NCBI RefSeq assembly: GCF_006864135.1
Contig: NZ_SADV01000020.1
Span: 20,183 to 84,182, forward strand
Length of the DNA stretch: 64,000 nucleotides
Source of the DNA: Lysinibacillus sphaericus
GTDB lineage: Bacteria; Bacillota; Bacilli; Bacillales_A; Planococcaceae
Direction: 5' to 3'
Positions 47,662 through 55,674 of this stretch are shown in pieces. A program made the translations under genes and the position numbers. Within the stretch, counting starts at the first letter, position 1. Each line of letters starts with the position of its first letter. The notes beneath the pieces are model-generated. The model was not told where the DNA came from. It worked only from the letters and a program-made list of their open reading frames with translations, and ran no database searches.

Positions 47662-48651
47662 TTGTGGACGCGGGATAAACGCCTTTTACTAATAGGTTTA
47701 ATGATAATCATGCTACTACTTTCGGGTTGCCATCCGTTTTCGCAGCAGGAAATACAAAACAAAGGATTAACTGTGTTAACGGTAGAGTTTAACAGTGGTG
47801 CGCCCATACCTAACCTTTATATAACTGCTACAGATGTAGAGTCAGGTGAGGTAGTAGAGGATGCGGTTGGCTCTGAAGAGGGTGAAGCAATATTTTCGAA
47901 GCTAATTGCGGGACGGAAATATGCTATAGCTGCAACTACGCTTGAAAATAGTACGAAAAATGATGGTTATACGACAATCGAAAATTTTACATATGATGCG
48001 ACAAAGCCGTATTATCGATTGGAGACACATTTTTCAAGGGACGAGCAAGAGCTGGATGTACCAGTTGTTATGCAAAAACCTGAACTACCACATGGCTGTG
48101 AAATAACATCATTAACAGCTGTATTAAATTATTATGGGCTAGACGTTACGAAGCTGGAAATGGCTGATAACTATTTACCAAAGCAAAAAATTAGAACTAT
48201 AGACGGACAACGATTTGGTCCAAATCCGGCACAGGCTTTTGCAGGAAATCCTCGTGATAAAGCACATGGTATGTATGTCTTTGCAGCTCCGATTGTCAAA
48301 GCAGCAGAGGCAGTAATAGCAGATAAACAGGCAGATTTACGAGTGACAAATAAGAGTGGTGCCACGCAGGACGAAATTTTACAGCTTGTTCGGGAGGGAG
48401 TCCCTGTTGTAACTTGGGTTACATTAGATTTATCAGAGCCCCAAAGAAAGCTAGCTAAGGGCTGGATCTATGAAGGTGAAAAAGTGCCGCATGCCGCGTA
48501 TATGAACTTGCATGCTGTTGTTTTAACCGGGCATTTAGGTGATAAAGTAGTTGTTATGGACCCATTAAAAGGCTTTGTCACTTATAATGTGGATCAGTTT
48601 TTTAAAAGCTATAGAGAATTAGGTGAACAAGCTGTAGCCGTTCATAAATGA
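47662..48651 (+). CDS. C39-like cysteine peptidase family lipoprotein
   Basis: This 329-residue lipoprotein has a signal sequence with lipobox LLLSGC (cysteine about residue 23), a beta-sandwich-like middle (about 40-135) and a Peptidase_C39_2-type domain. There the PHGCEITSLTAVLNYYG segment holds the catalytic cysteine and NLHAVVLTGHLGDKVVVMDP holds the histidine and aspartate. It probably acts at the outer membrane face or wall on an unknown protein or peptide. The TTG at 47662 lies 8 bases after GGAGCGG; the frame is open further upstream, but only ahead of that site. Confidence 0.82.
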   Translation: MWTRDKRLLLIGLMIIMLLLSGCHPFSQQEIQNKGLTVLTVEFNSGAPIPNLYITATDVESGEVVEDAVGSEEGEAIFSKLIAGRKYAIAATTLENSTKNDGYTTIENFTYDATKPYYRLETHFSRDEQELDVPVVMQKPELPHGCEITSLTAVLNYYGLDVTKLEMADNYLPKQKIRTIDGQRFGPNPAQAFAGNPRDKAHGMYVFAAPIVKAAEAVIADKQADLRVTNKSGATQDEILQLVREGVPVVTWVTLDLSEPQRKLAKGWIYEGEKVPHAAYMNLHAVVLTGHLGDKVVVMDPLKGFVTYNVDQFFKSYRELGEQAVAVHK

Positions 48652-48772
48652 TTCAAAGAAGGGTAATAAGGCGCATAAGGAAAGTATGTTACACTTGTAA
48701 AAAAAGGCTTGTCACTGAGGATGTTCCCACGTTATGTGAGAGCCTAATAAAAGCTAAAGTGAGTTGAGTAGA

Positions 48773-50002
48773 ATGGCCATTGAGCACGCTTTTTTACCGG
48801 TTTTATTAGGAGATGAAATGAATGCTTACGGCATGGCAAGAGCATTTTACGAGTCCTATGGCGTTAAACCACTTGCATTAAATCATACGAATATGGAGAA
48901 AATACAGCAGAGTGATTTATTAATATTTCGTGAAGTTCCAAAACTCCATATTGAAGAACGTTTTATCGTTGCGTTAAAGGCAATTGCAGAGGAATTTGCA
49001 GGTAAAAAATTGCTGTTATTAGCCTGCGATGAATTTTACGTGAAAAAAATTGTGCAATATAAAGCGGAGCTAGCAGAGTATTTTGTAATTCCTTATGTGG
49101 ATGCAAACCTTGCTAACGAGCTATTAACACGTGAGAGCATGTATGAACTTTGTGCGAAGTTCGGCTTTCACTATCCGGCAATGCATGTTTGCACCGTCAA
49201 TGATTACGAGGAATTTGTCATCCCTTTTGAATTCCCAGTTGTCATTAAACCTTTGAATATGACAAAGTATGCTACATGTATTTTTCCAGGCAAGAAAAAA
49301 GTGTATATTGCCAAAGATGACGACGAAAAGGATGCTATTTTCCATGCCATTTATAAGGAATCGGCATACCGAGATGATTTAATGGTACAGCAATATATTC
49401 CTGGCGAAGATGCTCATATGTACGTCGTAAATGCTTATGTTGGGCAAGATAGTAAAGTACAGCTATTATCTGTAGGTAACTCAATTTTAGAGGAGCATTC
49501 CCCAGAGGGGATTGGTCGCTATGTAGCCATCATGACAGCATACGATAAAGACTTAATGGACCGCGTAAAATTGTTTCTAGAGGAAATGCGATTCCAAGGC
49601 TTTGCCACGTTTGATATGAAGTACGATGAACGTGACGGTCAATATAAGTTATTAAGTATTGAATTACATAATGAACTTTCAAATTATTATGTGACAGCAA
49701 GTGGCTATAATTTAATGCAATATGTTGCGGATGATTTTATCCGTGGAAGTAAAAAACAGCTAACATATGTTCAGAATAAGCATCTTTGGACAATTGTTCC
49801 GAACGGTGTCCTCTTTAAATATGTACAAAATGAACAGCTTGTAATTGAAGCGAAAAGTCTTATTCGCCAAGGAATGGCTACGGATTCCATCTTTAATTAT
49901 AAGGATATGAATGCGAAGCGTTGGTTAAATATAACGCTAGATAATTTAAGCTTTTATCGCCAATATAAGAAATATTTTAACAACAAAGGTCTGTCAAACT
50001 AA
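48773..50002 (+). CDS. ATP-grasp D-aspartate ligase (Asl-like)
   Basis: This 409-residue ATP-grasp protein resembles Aslfm of Enterococcus faecium, which adds D-Asp to the lysine side chain of the peptidoglycan precursor. Conserved stretches are PVLLGDEMNAYGMARAFYE at the N-terminus, FEFPVVIKPLNM (ATP-binding lysine), VQQYIPGEDAHMYVVNAYV and GFATFDMKYDERDGQYKLL with metal-binding residues. It overlaps by one base an amino-acid racemase gene, mirroring the asl-racemase pairing in enterococci. Lysinibacillus walls are known to be L-Lys-D-Asp. The ribosome site is weak (AGTGAG), so the start is less certain. Confidence 0.8.
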   Translation: MAIEHAFLPVLLGDEMNAYGMARAFYESYGVKPLALNHTNMEKIQQSDLLIFREVPKLHIEERFIVALKAIAEEFAGKKLLLLACDEFYVKKIVQYKAELAEYFVIPYVDANLANELLTRESMYELCAKFGFHYPAMHVCTVNDYEEFVIPFEFPVVIKPLNMTKYATCIFPGKKKVYIAKDDDEKDAIFHAIYKESAYRDDLMVQQYIPGEDAHMYVVNAYVGQDSKVQLLSVGNSILEEHSPEGIGRYVAIMTAYDKDLMDRVKLFLEEMRFQGFATFDMKYDERDGQYKLLSIELHNELSNYYVTASGYNLMQYVADDFIRGSKKQLTYVQNKHLWTIVPNGVLFKYVQNEQLVIEAKSLIRQGMATDSIFNYKDMNAKRWLNITLDNLSFYRQYKKYFNNKGLSN

Positions 50003-50715
50003 TGAAAAAACAAACTTTAGGTATAATTGGTGGCGTTGGTCCACTAGCAACGATGTTTATCGGTGAAATGATTGTAAGACGTACGAAGGCAACGAAAGAT
50101 CAGGAGCATTTACATACAATCATTGATAATGATACGAATATTCCTGATCGTACTGCCTTTATTTTAGATAGTACGAAAGAAAATCCCGTACCAGTGATAG
50201 TCGCAGATGCTAAAAAGCTTGCTTCTGTTGGAGCAAATGTGATTGCTATTCCATGTAATACGGCACATACCTTTTATGATGACATAGTTGAAGGCTCTCC
50301 AGTTCCCGTCTTACATATGATAAGGGAAACAGCAAAGCGAGCTTCTGACTTAGGGGCAGAGCGTGTAGGGATTTTAGCGACAACGGGTACATTAACCTCA
50401 CGCATGTATCAAGATGCGTTAGAGGAATTTGGTATAACACCTGTTGTTCCAGACGATGTGATGAAAGAGAAAGTCATGTCTATTATTTACGATTATGTAA
50501 AGGCTGGAAAAGATGTCTCTTGGGAGGATTGGCAGCCGATAGAAGAAGCAATGCTTGCACTTAATTGTGATCGTATTGTATTAGGATGTACTGAATTATC
50601 AATCGTCAATCGAGATTTAAAACTAAGTGACAAATATATCGACTCATTAATCGTTTTAGCAGAACGTGCCATATTAGCATGTGGCTATGAAATTGTAGAT
50701 GAACAATCTTATTAA
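50002..50715 (+). CDS. Aspartate racemase (Asp/Glu racemase family)
   Basis: This 237-residue PLP-independent racemase has both catalytic cysteines, in AIPCNTAH (about residues 82-89) and VLGCTELS (about 195-202). It begins KQTLGIIGGVGPLATMFIGE, typical of aspartate racemases. Its ATG overlaps the ligase stop, so the two proteins are made together; it most likely supplies D-Asp to the ligase for the interpeptide bridge. A structured RNA or terminator follows seven bases after the stop. Confidence 0.9.
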   Translation: MKKQTLGIIGGVGPLATMFIGEMIVRRTKATKDQEHLHTIIDNDTNIPDRTAFILDSTKENPVPVIVADAKKLASVGANVIAIPCNTAHTFYDDIVEGSPVPVLHMIRETAKRASDLGAERVGILATTGTLTSRMYQDALEEFGITPVVPDDVMKEKVMSIIYDYVKAGKDVSWEDWQPIEEAMLALNCDRIVLGCTELSIVNRDLKLSDKYIDSLIVLAERAILACGYEIVDEQSY

Positions 50716-50721
50716 CCAAAT

Positions 50722-50826
50722 AAAATCTGCACGCTTTTCGCAGGTAAGTTGTAAACCTTCAAAAAATCTCAAGTATATAAGAGCTTGAAGGCTGGCAACC
50801 CCGTGATAAGTCGTGCAGATTTTTTT
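50722..50826 (+). ncRNA. Structured RNA element closed by a 12-bp stem and ending in a T-run
   Basis: AAAATCTGCACG (50722-50733) pairs perfectly with CGTGCAGATTTT (50812-50823), followed by TTT. Inside are a second helix CCTTCAA/TTGAAGG (50756-50762/50785-50791) extended by CTC/GAG, and a GTTG/CAAC pairing (50748-50751/50796-50799), giving a branched fold of about 100 bases. This is far more elaborate than an ordinary terminator. It could end the D-Asp operon, be a released 3' small RNA, or be a riboswitch-like element. I do not recognise the class. Confidence 0.6.
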
Positions 50827-50950
50827 ATCTATAGGGAGATTGAGAAAGCTTCATTTTTGAAACGATTATATAAAGGTTTACGTACATATGAAGTAGGAAA
50901 ATGATTAGTGTGTTAAACTAGTGTCAAGCAGATAGAAGGTGGGAAATTAC

Positions 50951-52099
50951 ATGTCAGTAATAAATTTATTAAATGAAGATTTACAAGCAAAATGGAAATT
51001 TGAAGAGCCGATGAAAATTCAAGAGGAAATGATTCCAGCAATGCTTGAGGGCAAAGATATTGTAGCCGAGTCACCGACAGGGTCGGGGAAGACTTTAGCT
51101 TATGTACTTCCTTTATTAAATAAAGTAAACGGTTCAAAAAAACAAACACAAGGACTTATCGTAGCTCCATCACAGGAGCTAGCAATGCAAATTGTAGAGG
51201 TTATCCGTGAATGGACAGCAGGTTCTGATATTACGGTTCAACAACTAATTGGTGGCGCGAACTCTGCACGTCAAATAGAAAAGTTAAAGAAAAAACCGAC
51301 GATCGTTGTAGGTACACCTGGCCGATTAAATGAATTAGCGCGTGCTGGAAAACTAAAGTTAAAAGAAATTGAAACAGTTATTTTAGACGAGTGCGATCAG
51401 TTACTAAGTCGTGAATATCGTGTTGTCGTAAAATCTTTTATCGAAGGGTCAGCATATGGGCGACAAGTAGTTGTTGTTTCAGCAACAATTACGGAGGAAA
51501 TTGAATTAGTGGCTAGTCGTATGATGTTCGAGCCAGTACGCTTTAAAATTAAACCTGAGGATATGTTAAAGGTTGGTAAAGTTGTACACTCTTTCGTGAA
51601 AGTAGAGGAACGAGATAAAACTGATTTCCTACGTCGACTATCACATACAGAAGGATTACGTGCACTTGCTTTCGTCAACAATATCGATCAATTGCTGATG
51701 AAAGAAACGAAATTACAATATCGTTCGGCACCGATTGTGACATTACATTCTGACATGAAGAAAGAAGAACGTAAAAAGGCGTTAGATGCATTCCGAAAAG
51801 GTGACGCGCGTATTTTAATCGCTACAGATATTGCTGCACGCGGTTTAGATATTGAAGGTTTAACACATGTTATTCATGTTGATGTACCGAGAACAATTGA
51901 GCAGTATTTGCATCGTTCTGGACGTACAGGTCGTGCTGGAGCAGATGGTGAAGTATTAACGTTATTATCTTATCGTGATGAGAAAACGTACAAAAAATGG
52001 ACAAGAGAAATTTCTGCGAAACCTGTACAGAAAATATGGCATGAAGGCAAGCTAGTGGAGGGTAATTCAAAAACAATTGGACAGAAGCGAGGTAAATAA
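50951..52099 (+). CDS. yfmL: DEAD-box RNA helicase (YfmL-like)
   Basis: This 382-residue short DEAD-box helicase has motif I SPTGSGKT (about residues 44-51), motif II as DECD, SAT, and motif VI HRSGRTGRAG. It lacks the RNA-binding C-terminal extensions of DbpA or CshA, like YfmL of B. subtilis, which takes part in ribosome assembly. GAAGGTGGG precedes the ATG at 50951. The aminopeptidase gene starts 2 bases after its stop. Confidence 0.88.
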   Translation: MSVINLLNEDLQAKWKFEEPMKIQEEMIPAMLEGKDIVAESPTGSGKTLAYVLPLLNKVNGSKKQTQGLIVAPSQELAMQIVEVIREWTAGSDITVQQLIGGANSARQIEKLKKKPTIVVGTPGRLNELARAGKLKLKEIETVILDECDQLLSREYRVVVKSFIEGSAYGRQVVVVSATITEEIELVASRMMFEPVRFKIKPEDMLKVGKVVHSFVKVEERDKTDFLRRLSHTEGLRALAFVNNIDQLLMKETKLQYRSAPIVTLHSDMKKEERKKALDAFRKGDARILIATDIAARGLDIEGLTHVIHVDVPRTIEQYLHRSGRTGRAGADGEVLTLLSYRDEKTYKKWTREISAKPVQKIWHEGKLVEGNSKTIGQKRGK

Positions 52100-52100
52100 T

Positions 52101-53330
52101 ATGACGTTTGAAGAAAAATTACAAGCATATGCAGAACTTGCGGTAAAAGTCGGTGTCAATATTCAACCTGGGCAATACTTATTAGTTAATACTTCCGTGG
52201 AAGCATTAGATTTCGCCCGTTTAGTCGTAAAAGAGGCTTATAAAGCTGGTGCAGGACGTGTTCATGTTAATTTTTCAGATGATGAAATGGATCGTGCTTA
52301 CTTTGAGCATGCTTCAGAAGAAGAATTTAATCGTTTCCCAGAATGGGTAGTTAAAATGCGTGATGAGGTAATCGAACGTAAAGGAGCAATATTATTGATC
52401 GATGCTGCAGATCCTGATAAATTAGCAGGTATTTCAGCAGATCGGCTTGCTACCCATCAAAAAGTATCAGGAGCTGCTCTTAAAAATTATCGTAACGCCG
52501 TAATGAAAGATTTAATAGCTTGGTCAATTGTTGCTGTCCCTTCACCAAAGTGGGCATCGAAGGTATTCCCAAACTTAGAGGCTAAGGAACAAGTACCAGC
52601 ATTATGGGAAGCTATTTTTAAAACTGTTCGTATTGGTGAAGGCAATGCTGTTGAAAGCTGGCGTGAGCACGTAGTAAATTTAGAATCTCGCGCGGCCCTA
52701 CTGAACAATAAAAAATATGCGAAGCTTCACTATACAGCACCAGGCACTGACTTAACAATTGCCTTAGCGCCACAGCATAAATGGCTTACTGGGGGTAGTA
52801 AAACGCCAGATAATACTACCTTTATTGCTAATATGCCGACAGAAGAGGTCTATACGTTACCGATGAAACAAGGTGTAAATGGCTATGTAAGCAATACAAA
52901 ACCATTAGTTTATCAAGGGAATATTATCGATGGCTTTAAACTAACGTTTGAAGAAGGAAAAATTGTTAAGGCTGAAGCACAGGTAGGCCATGATTTATTA
53001 CAGGAGCTTATGAATGTAGATGAAGGCTCTTGTTATTTAGGTGAGGTCGCACTTGTACCGCACGAATCACCAATTTCAGCATCGGAGATTTTATATTTTA
53101 ATACATTGTTTGACGAAAATGCATCGAACCATTTAGCGATTGGCGAAGCTTATCCAACTTGCTTAGAAGGTGGAAGAGATTTAGAAAACGGACAGCTTGA
53201 AGCGTTAGGTGCCAATATTTCAGTGACACATGAGGACTTTATGATTGGTAGCGGTGAGATGGACATTGACGGTATTTTACCAGATGGAACTGTAGAGCCA
53301 ATTTTCCGCAAAGGTAGCTGGGCATTTTAA
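52101..53330 (+). CDS. Aminopeptidase, M29 family (AmpS-like)
   Basis: This 409-residue metallo-aminopeptidase of the thermophilic-aminopeptidase M29 family removes N-terminal residues from peptides in the cytosol. Family blocks seen are TDLTIALAPQHKWLTGG, FIANMPTEEVYTLPMKQGVNG, YLGEVALVPHESPIS and EDFMIGSGEMDIDGIL, carrying the Glu, His and Asp metal ligands. The ATG follows GCGAGGT inside the end of the helicase frame and is coupled to it. An SGNH hydrolase gene follows after 30 bases. Confidence 0.92.
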   Translation: MTFEEKLQAYAELAVKVGVNIQPGQYLLVNTSVEALDFARLVVKEAYKAGAGRVHVNFSDDEMDRAYFEHASEEEFNRFPEWVVKMRDEVIERKGAILLIDAADPDKLAGISADRLATHQKVSGAALKNYRNAVMKDLIAWSIVAVPSPKWASKVFPNLEAKEQVPALWEAIFKTVRIGEGNAVESWREHVVNLESRAALLNNKKYAKLHYTAPGTDLTIALAPQHKWLTGGSKTPDNTTFIANMPTEEVYTLPMKQGVNGYVSNTKPLVYQGNIIDGFKLTFEEGKIVKAEAQVGHDLLQELMNVDEGSCYLGEVALVPHESPISASEILYFNTLFDENASNHLAIGEAYPTCLEGGRDLENGQLEALGANISVTHEDFMIGSGEMDIDGILPDGTVEPIFRKGSWAF

Positions 53331-53360
53331 GTTCTTCATTTGAAGAAAGGAGCTGAGCAG

Positions 53361-54299
53361 ATGAAACGATTACTAAGCATAATTGGTGCAACTATACTCA
53401 TAATGGCATTAGGTGTTTCATCTGCTTTTGCTCAGACTGAAAACTACCTATCAATCGGAGATTCCTTGGCGGCTGGTCAAACACCTTATCAACAGATTGA
53501 TACAGGCTACAGTGATTTAATTGCCATGAAATTAGGAATGACTGGGCAATTACATTTCTATACAAAGGAGCTCGCTTTCCCAGGCTATACAACAGCTGAT
53601 GTCTTGAAACGAGTACAATCAGAGGAAGCAAGTGACTTACTAGCTAATGCAACACTTATTACAGTTTCGGCAGGTGCCAACGATTTACTGCGTCTAGTGC
53701 AGGTCAATCCAACAGCAGGTACATTAGCCTTTACGCAGTTGCAAACGGATTATGCATTAAACATTGCCAGAAAAAATATGGCGGAGATTTTGGATGAGTT
53801 GAAAGTGCGCGCACCTAAGGCAAAGGTCTATGTAATGGGCTATTATTTTGCCTATCCAAGTGTTCACGCTACGCAAAAAGAAGGCACAAATGCACAGCTT
53901 GTAAAGCTAAATAAGATTTTACAGCAACAGGCAGAGCGTGCCGGAGTAGCTTATGTAGACGTCTATAATGCTTTTGGGTTAAACGCAACAAACTTTTTAC
54001 CCAATATCTCTGATGTCCATCCAAATTTTGAAGGCTATCGCCAAATGGCAAATGCTTTTTTACATGAATATAGCGGAAATAAAGCACTAGCCATTGCTTC
54101 AAACGAACTGCCAAAGCCTAACCCTATGTCATTTGAGCACATTTTAGAACAATTAGCGAAGGCAGAGCAGAAACAAAAAGCAAAAGAGCAAGAAAATGAA
54201 AAGCCAAAACCTACTGCGCGTGCCATTCAAGGTTTTACAGGATACGCTGCTTTTATGGAGAAGGTAAGAGCAACACGTTTTAATCATAACTATTTGTAA
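53361..54299 (+). CDS. Secreted SGNH/GDSL-family hydrolase
   Basis: This 312-residue protein has a signal peptide (MKRLLSIIGATILIMALGVS then SAFA). The SGNH blocks are IGDSLAAG with the catalytic serine, AFPGYT with glycine, AGANDLL with asparagine, and DVHPNFEGY with Asp and His. It is an esterase or lipase of unknown substrate outside the membrane. The C-terminal 60 residues form a charged Lys/Glu-rich coil. The ATG at 53361 follows AAAGGAG; the upstream ATG-less extension is rejected. Confidence 0.9.
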   Translation: MKRLLSIIGATILIMALGVSSAFAQTENYLSIGDSLAAGQTPYQQIDTGYSDLIAMKLGMTGQLHFYTKELAFPGYTTADVLKRVQSEEASDLLANATLITVSAGANDLLRLVQVNPTAGTLAFTQLQTDYALNIARKNMAEILDELKVRAPKAKVYVMGYYFAYPSVHATQKEGTNAQLVKLNKILQQQAERAGVAYVDVYNAFGLNATNFLPNISDVHPNFEGYRQMANAFLHEYSGNKALAIASNELPKPNPMSFEHILEQLAKAEQKQKAKEQENEKPKPTARAIQGFTGYAAFMEKVRATRFNHNYL

Positions 54300-54327
54300 C
54301 AGGGCATCGACAGTGATGCTCTTTTTT
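54300..54327 (+). terminator. Intrinsic terminator after the SGNH hydrolase gene
   Basis: AGGGCATC pairs with GATGCTCT (one G-U) and is followed by TTTTT. Confidence 0.8.
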
Positions 54328-54349
54328 ATGTTAAATATCTATAAAAATA

Positions 54350-54412
54350 TAAGCGAAGGATAGAATTGTCGGAGTGACGGAAAGAATCCCTGGGACGACG
54401 GATAGCCCGCCC
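54350..54412. repeat. Short GACGGA-word repeat remnant
   Basis: GAAGGATAGAATTGTC, GAGTGACGGAAAGAATCCC and GACGACGGATAGCCCGCC repeat, in order, the words of the 103-bp array at 5.8-6.3 kb. It looks like about half of one unit inserted upstream of sbcD. Confidence 0.7.
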
Positions 54413-54516
54413 CTTATTTCGCCAGGTTATGATGAGGAACCTTTATCAAACTAATAAAAGGAAAAACAATCAATCCATCAGCCGTGATAAAATAAAATAA
54501 ACAGGAGGCGCAAAGA

Positions 54517-55674
54517 ATGAAAATATTTCATACAGCAGATTGGCATTTAGGAAAGCTTGTACAAGGCGTCTATATGACGGAGGATCAACATTATATTTTA
54601 CAGCAATTTATGCTAGCCATTGATGAGGAAAAACCGGATGTTATCGTTATAGCAGGTGATTTATATGACCGTTCGATGCCTCCTATTGAGGCAGTGAATT
54701 TACTAAATGATATTTTGGCGGAAATTGTGCTTGATAAAAAAATCCCTGTGTTAGCGGTTGCGGGGAACCACGATAGTGCAGGTCGATTGAATTTTGGCAG
54801 TAGTTTAATGAGTGATAGTGGATTACATATTAAAGGCCAATTTACGAAAGATCATGCGCCGATAGTTCTCCATGACGAGTATGGTGAAGTACATTTTCAC
54901 CTCGTACCATATGCAGAGCCGGCTTCAGTACGGACTATTTTGGAGGATGATTCCATTCGATCTCATCAAGAGGCGATGGAAAAAATTATCGACCATATTG
55001 GGCAAAGTTTAGATCCAACAAAACGTAATGTTTTTGTAGGACATGCCTTTGTGACGAAGTATGGGGAAGAGGAAGCGAACACGAGTGATTCTGAGCGGCC
55101 TTTATCAATAGGAGGCTCGGATTGCATAAATGCAGCGTTGTTTAAGCCTTTTCATTACACAGCACTTGGCCATTTGCATAAAGCACATTTTGTGTTGAAT
55201 GAAACGATTCGCTATGCCGGTTCTCCTTTGAAGTATTCATTATCTGAGCACTTACATGAGAAGGGCTTTTTAATAGTGGAACTTGATGCACAAGGGGAAA
55301 TTACTGTCACAAAACGTAAGCTTATAGCGAGACGGGATTTACGTGTGGTAGAGAGCTTAATGGATGATTTATTGCAATTACCACCTAGTGATGATTATGT
55401 ATTTGTACGTTTAACAGATGCTACGTCAGTAACCTCGCCGATGGAACGTATTCGTACGGTATTTCCTCATGCGATGCATGTTGAGCGAAAAGTAGCCCGC
55501 CAAGAGGTATCACATGAAATTCAGACCGTTGAGACAGAGAAAATAGAAGACATCGATTTATTCCGATCATTTTTTACAGATATAATTGGCGTACAGCCAG
55601 ATCAAGATACAGAACGTCTATTTATAGAGATGCTACAAGAATTATTAGATGAGGAGCGGGAGACAGTAAAATGA
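54517..55674 (+). CDS. sbcD: Exonuclease SbcD (Mre11 homologue)
   Basis: This 385-residue nuclease subunit of the SbcCD complex cleaves hairpins and blocked DNA ends. Metal-binding motifs are TADWHLGK (about residues 6-13), GDLYDRS (about 47-53), GNHDS, and a GHLHKAH block. AACAGGAGG precedes the ATG. The stop overlaps the sbcC start by four bases. Confidence 0.96.
   Translation: MKIFHTADWHLGKLVQGVYMTEDQHYILQQFMLAIDEEKPDVIVIAGDLYDRSMPPIEAVNLLNDILAEIVLDKKIPVLAVAGNHDSAGRLNFGSSLMSDSGLHIKGQFTKDHAPIVLHDEYGEVHFHLVPYAEPASVRTILEDDSIRSHQEAMEKIIDHIGQSLDPTKRNVFVGHAFVTKYGEEEANTSDSERPLSIGGSDCINAALFKPFHYTALGHLHKAHFVLNETIRYAGSPLKYSLSEHLHEKGFLIVELDAQGEITVTKRKLIARRDLRVVESLMDDLLQLPPSDDYVFVRLTDATSVTSPMERIRTVFPHAMHVERKVARQEVSHEIQTVETEKIEDIDLFRSFFTDIIGVQPDQDTERLFIEMLQELLDEERETVK

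Noticed and set aside
48680..48750. Terminator-like hairpin AGGCT...AGCCT before the D-Asp ligase gene
   Set aside because: The T-run is only on the minus strand, where no gene needs it; plus-strand function is unclear.
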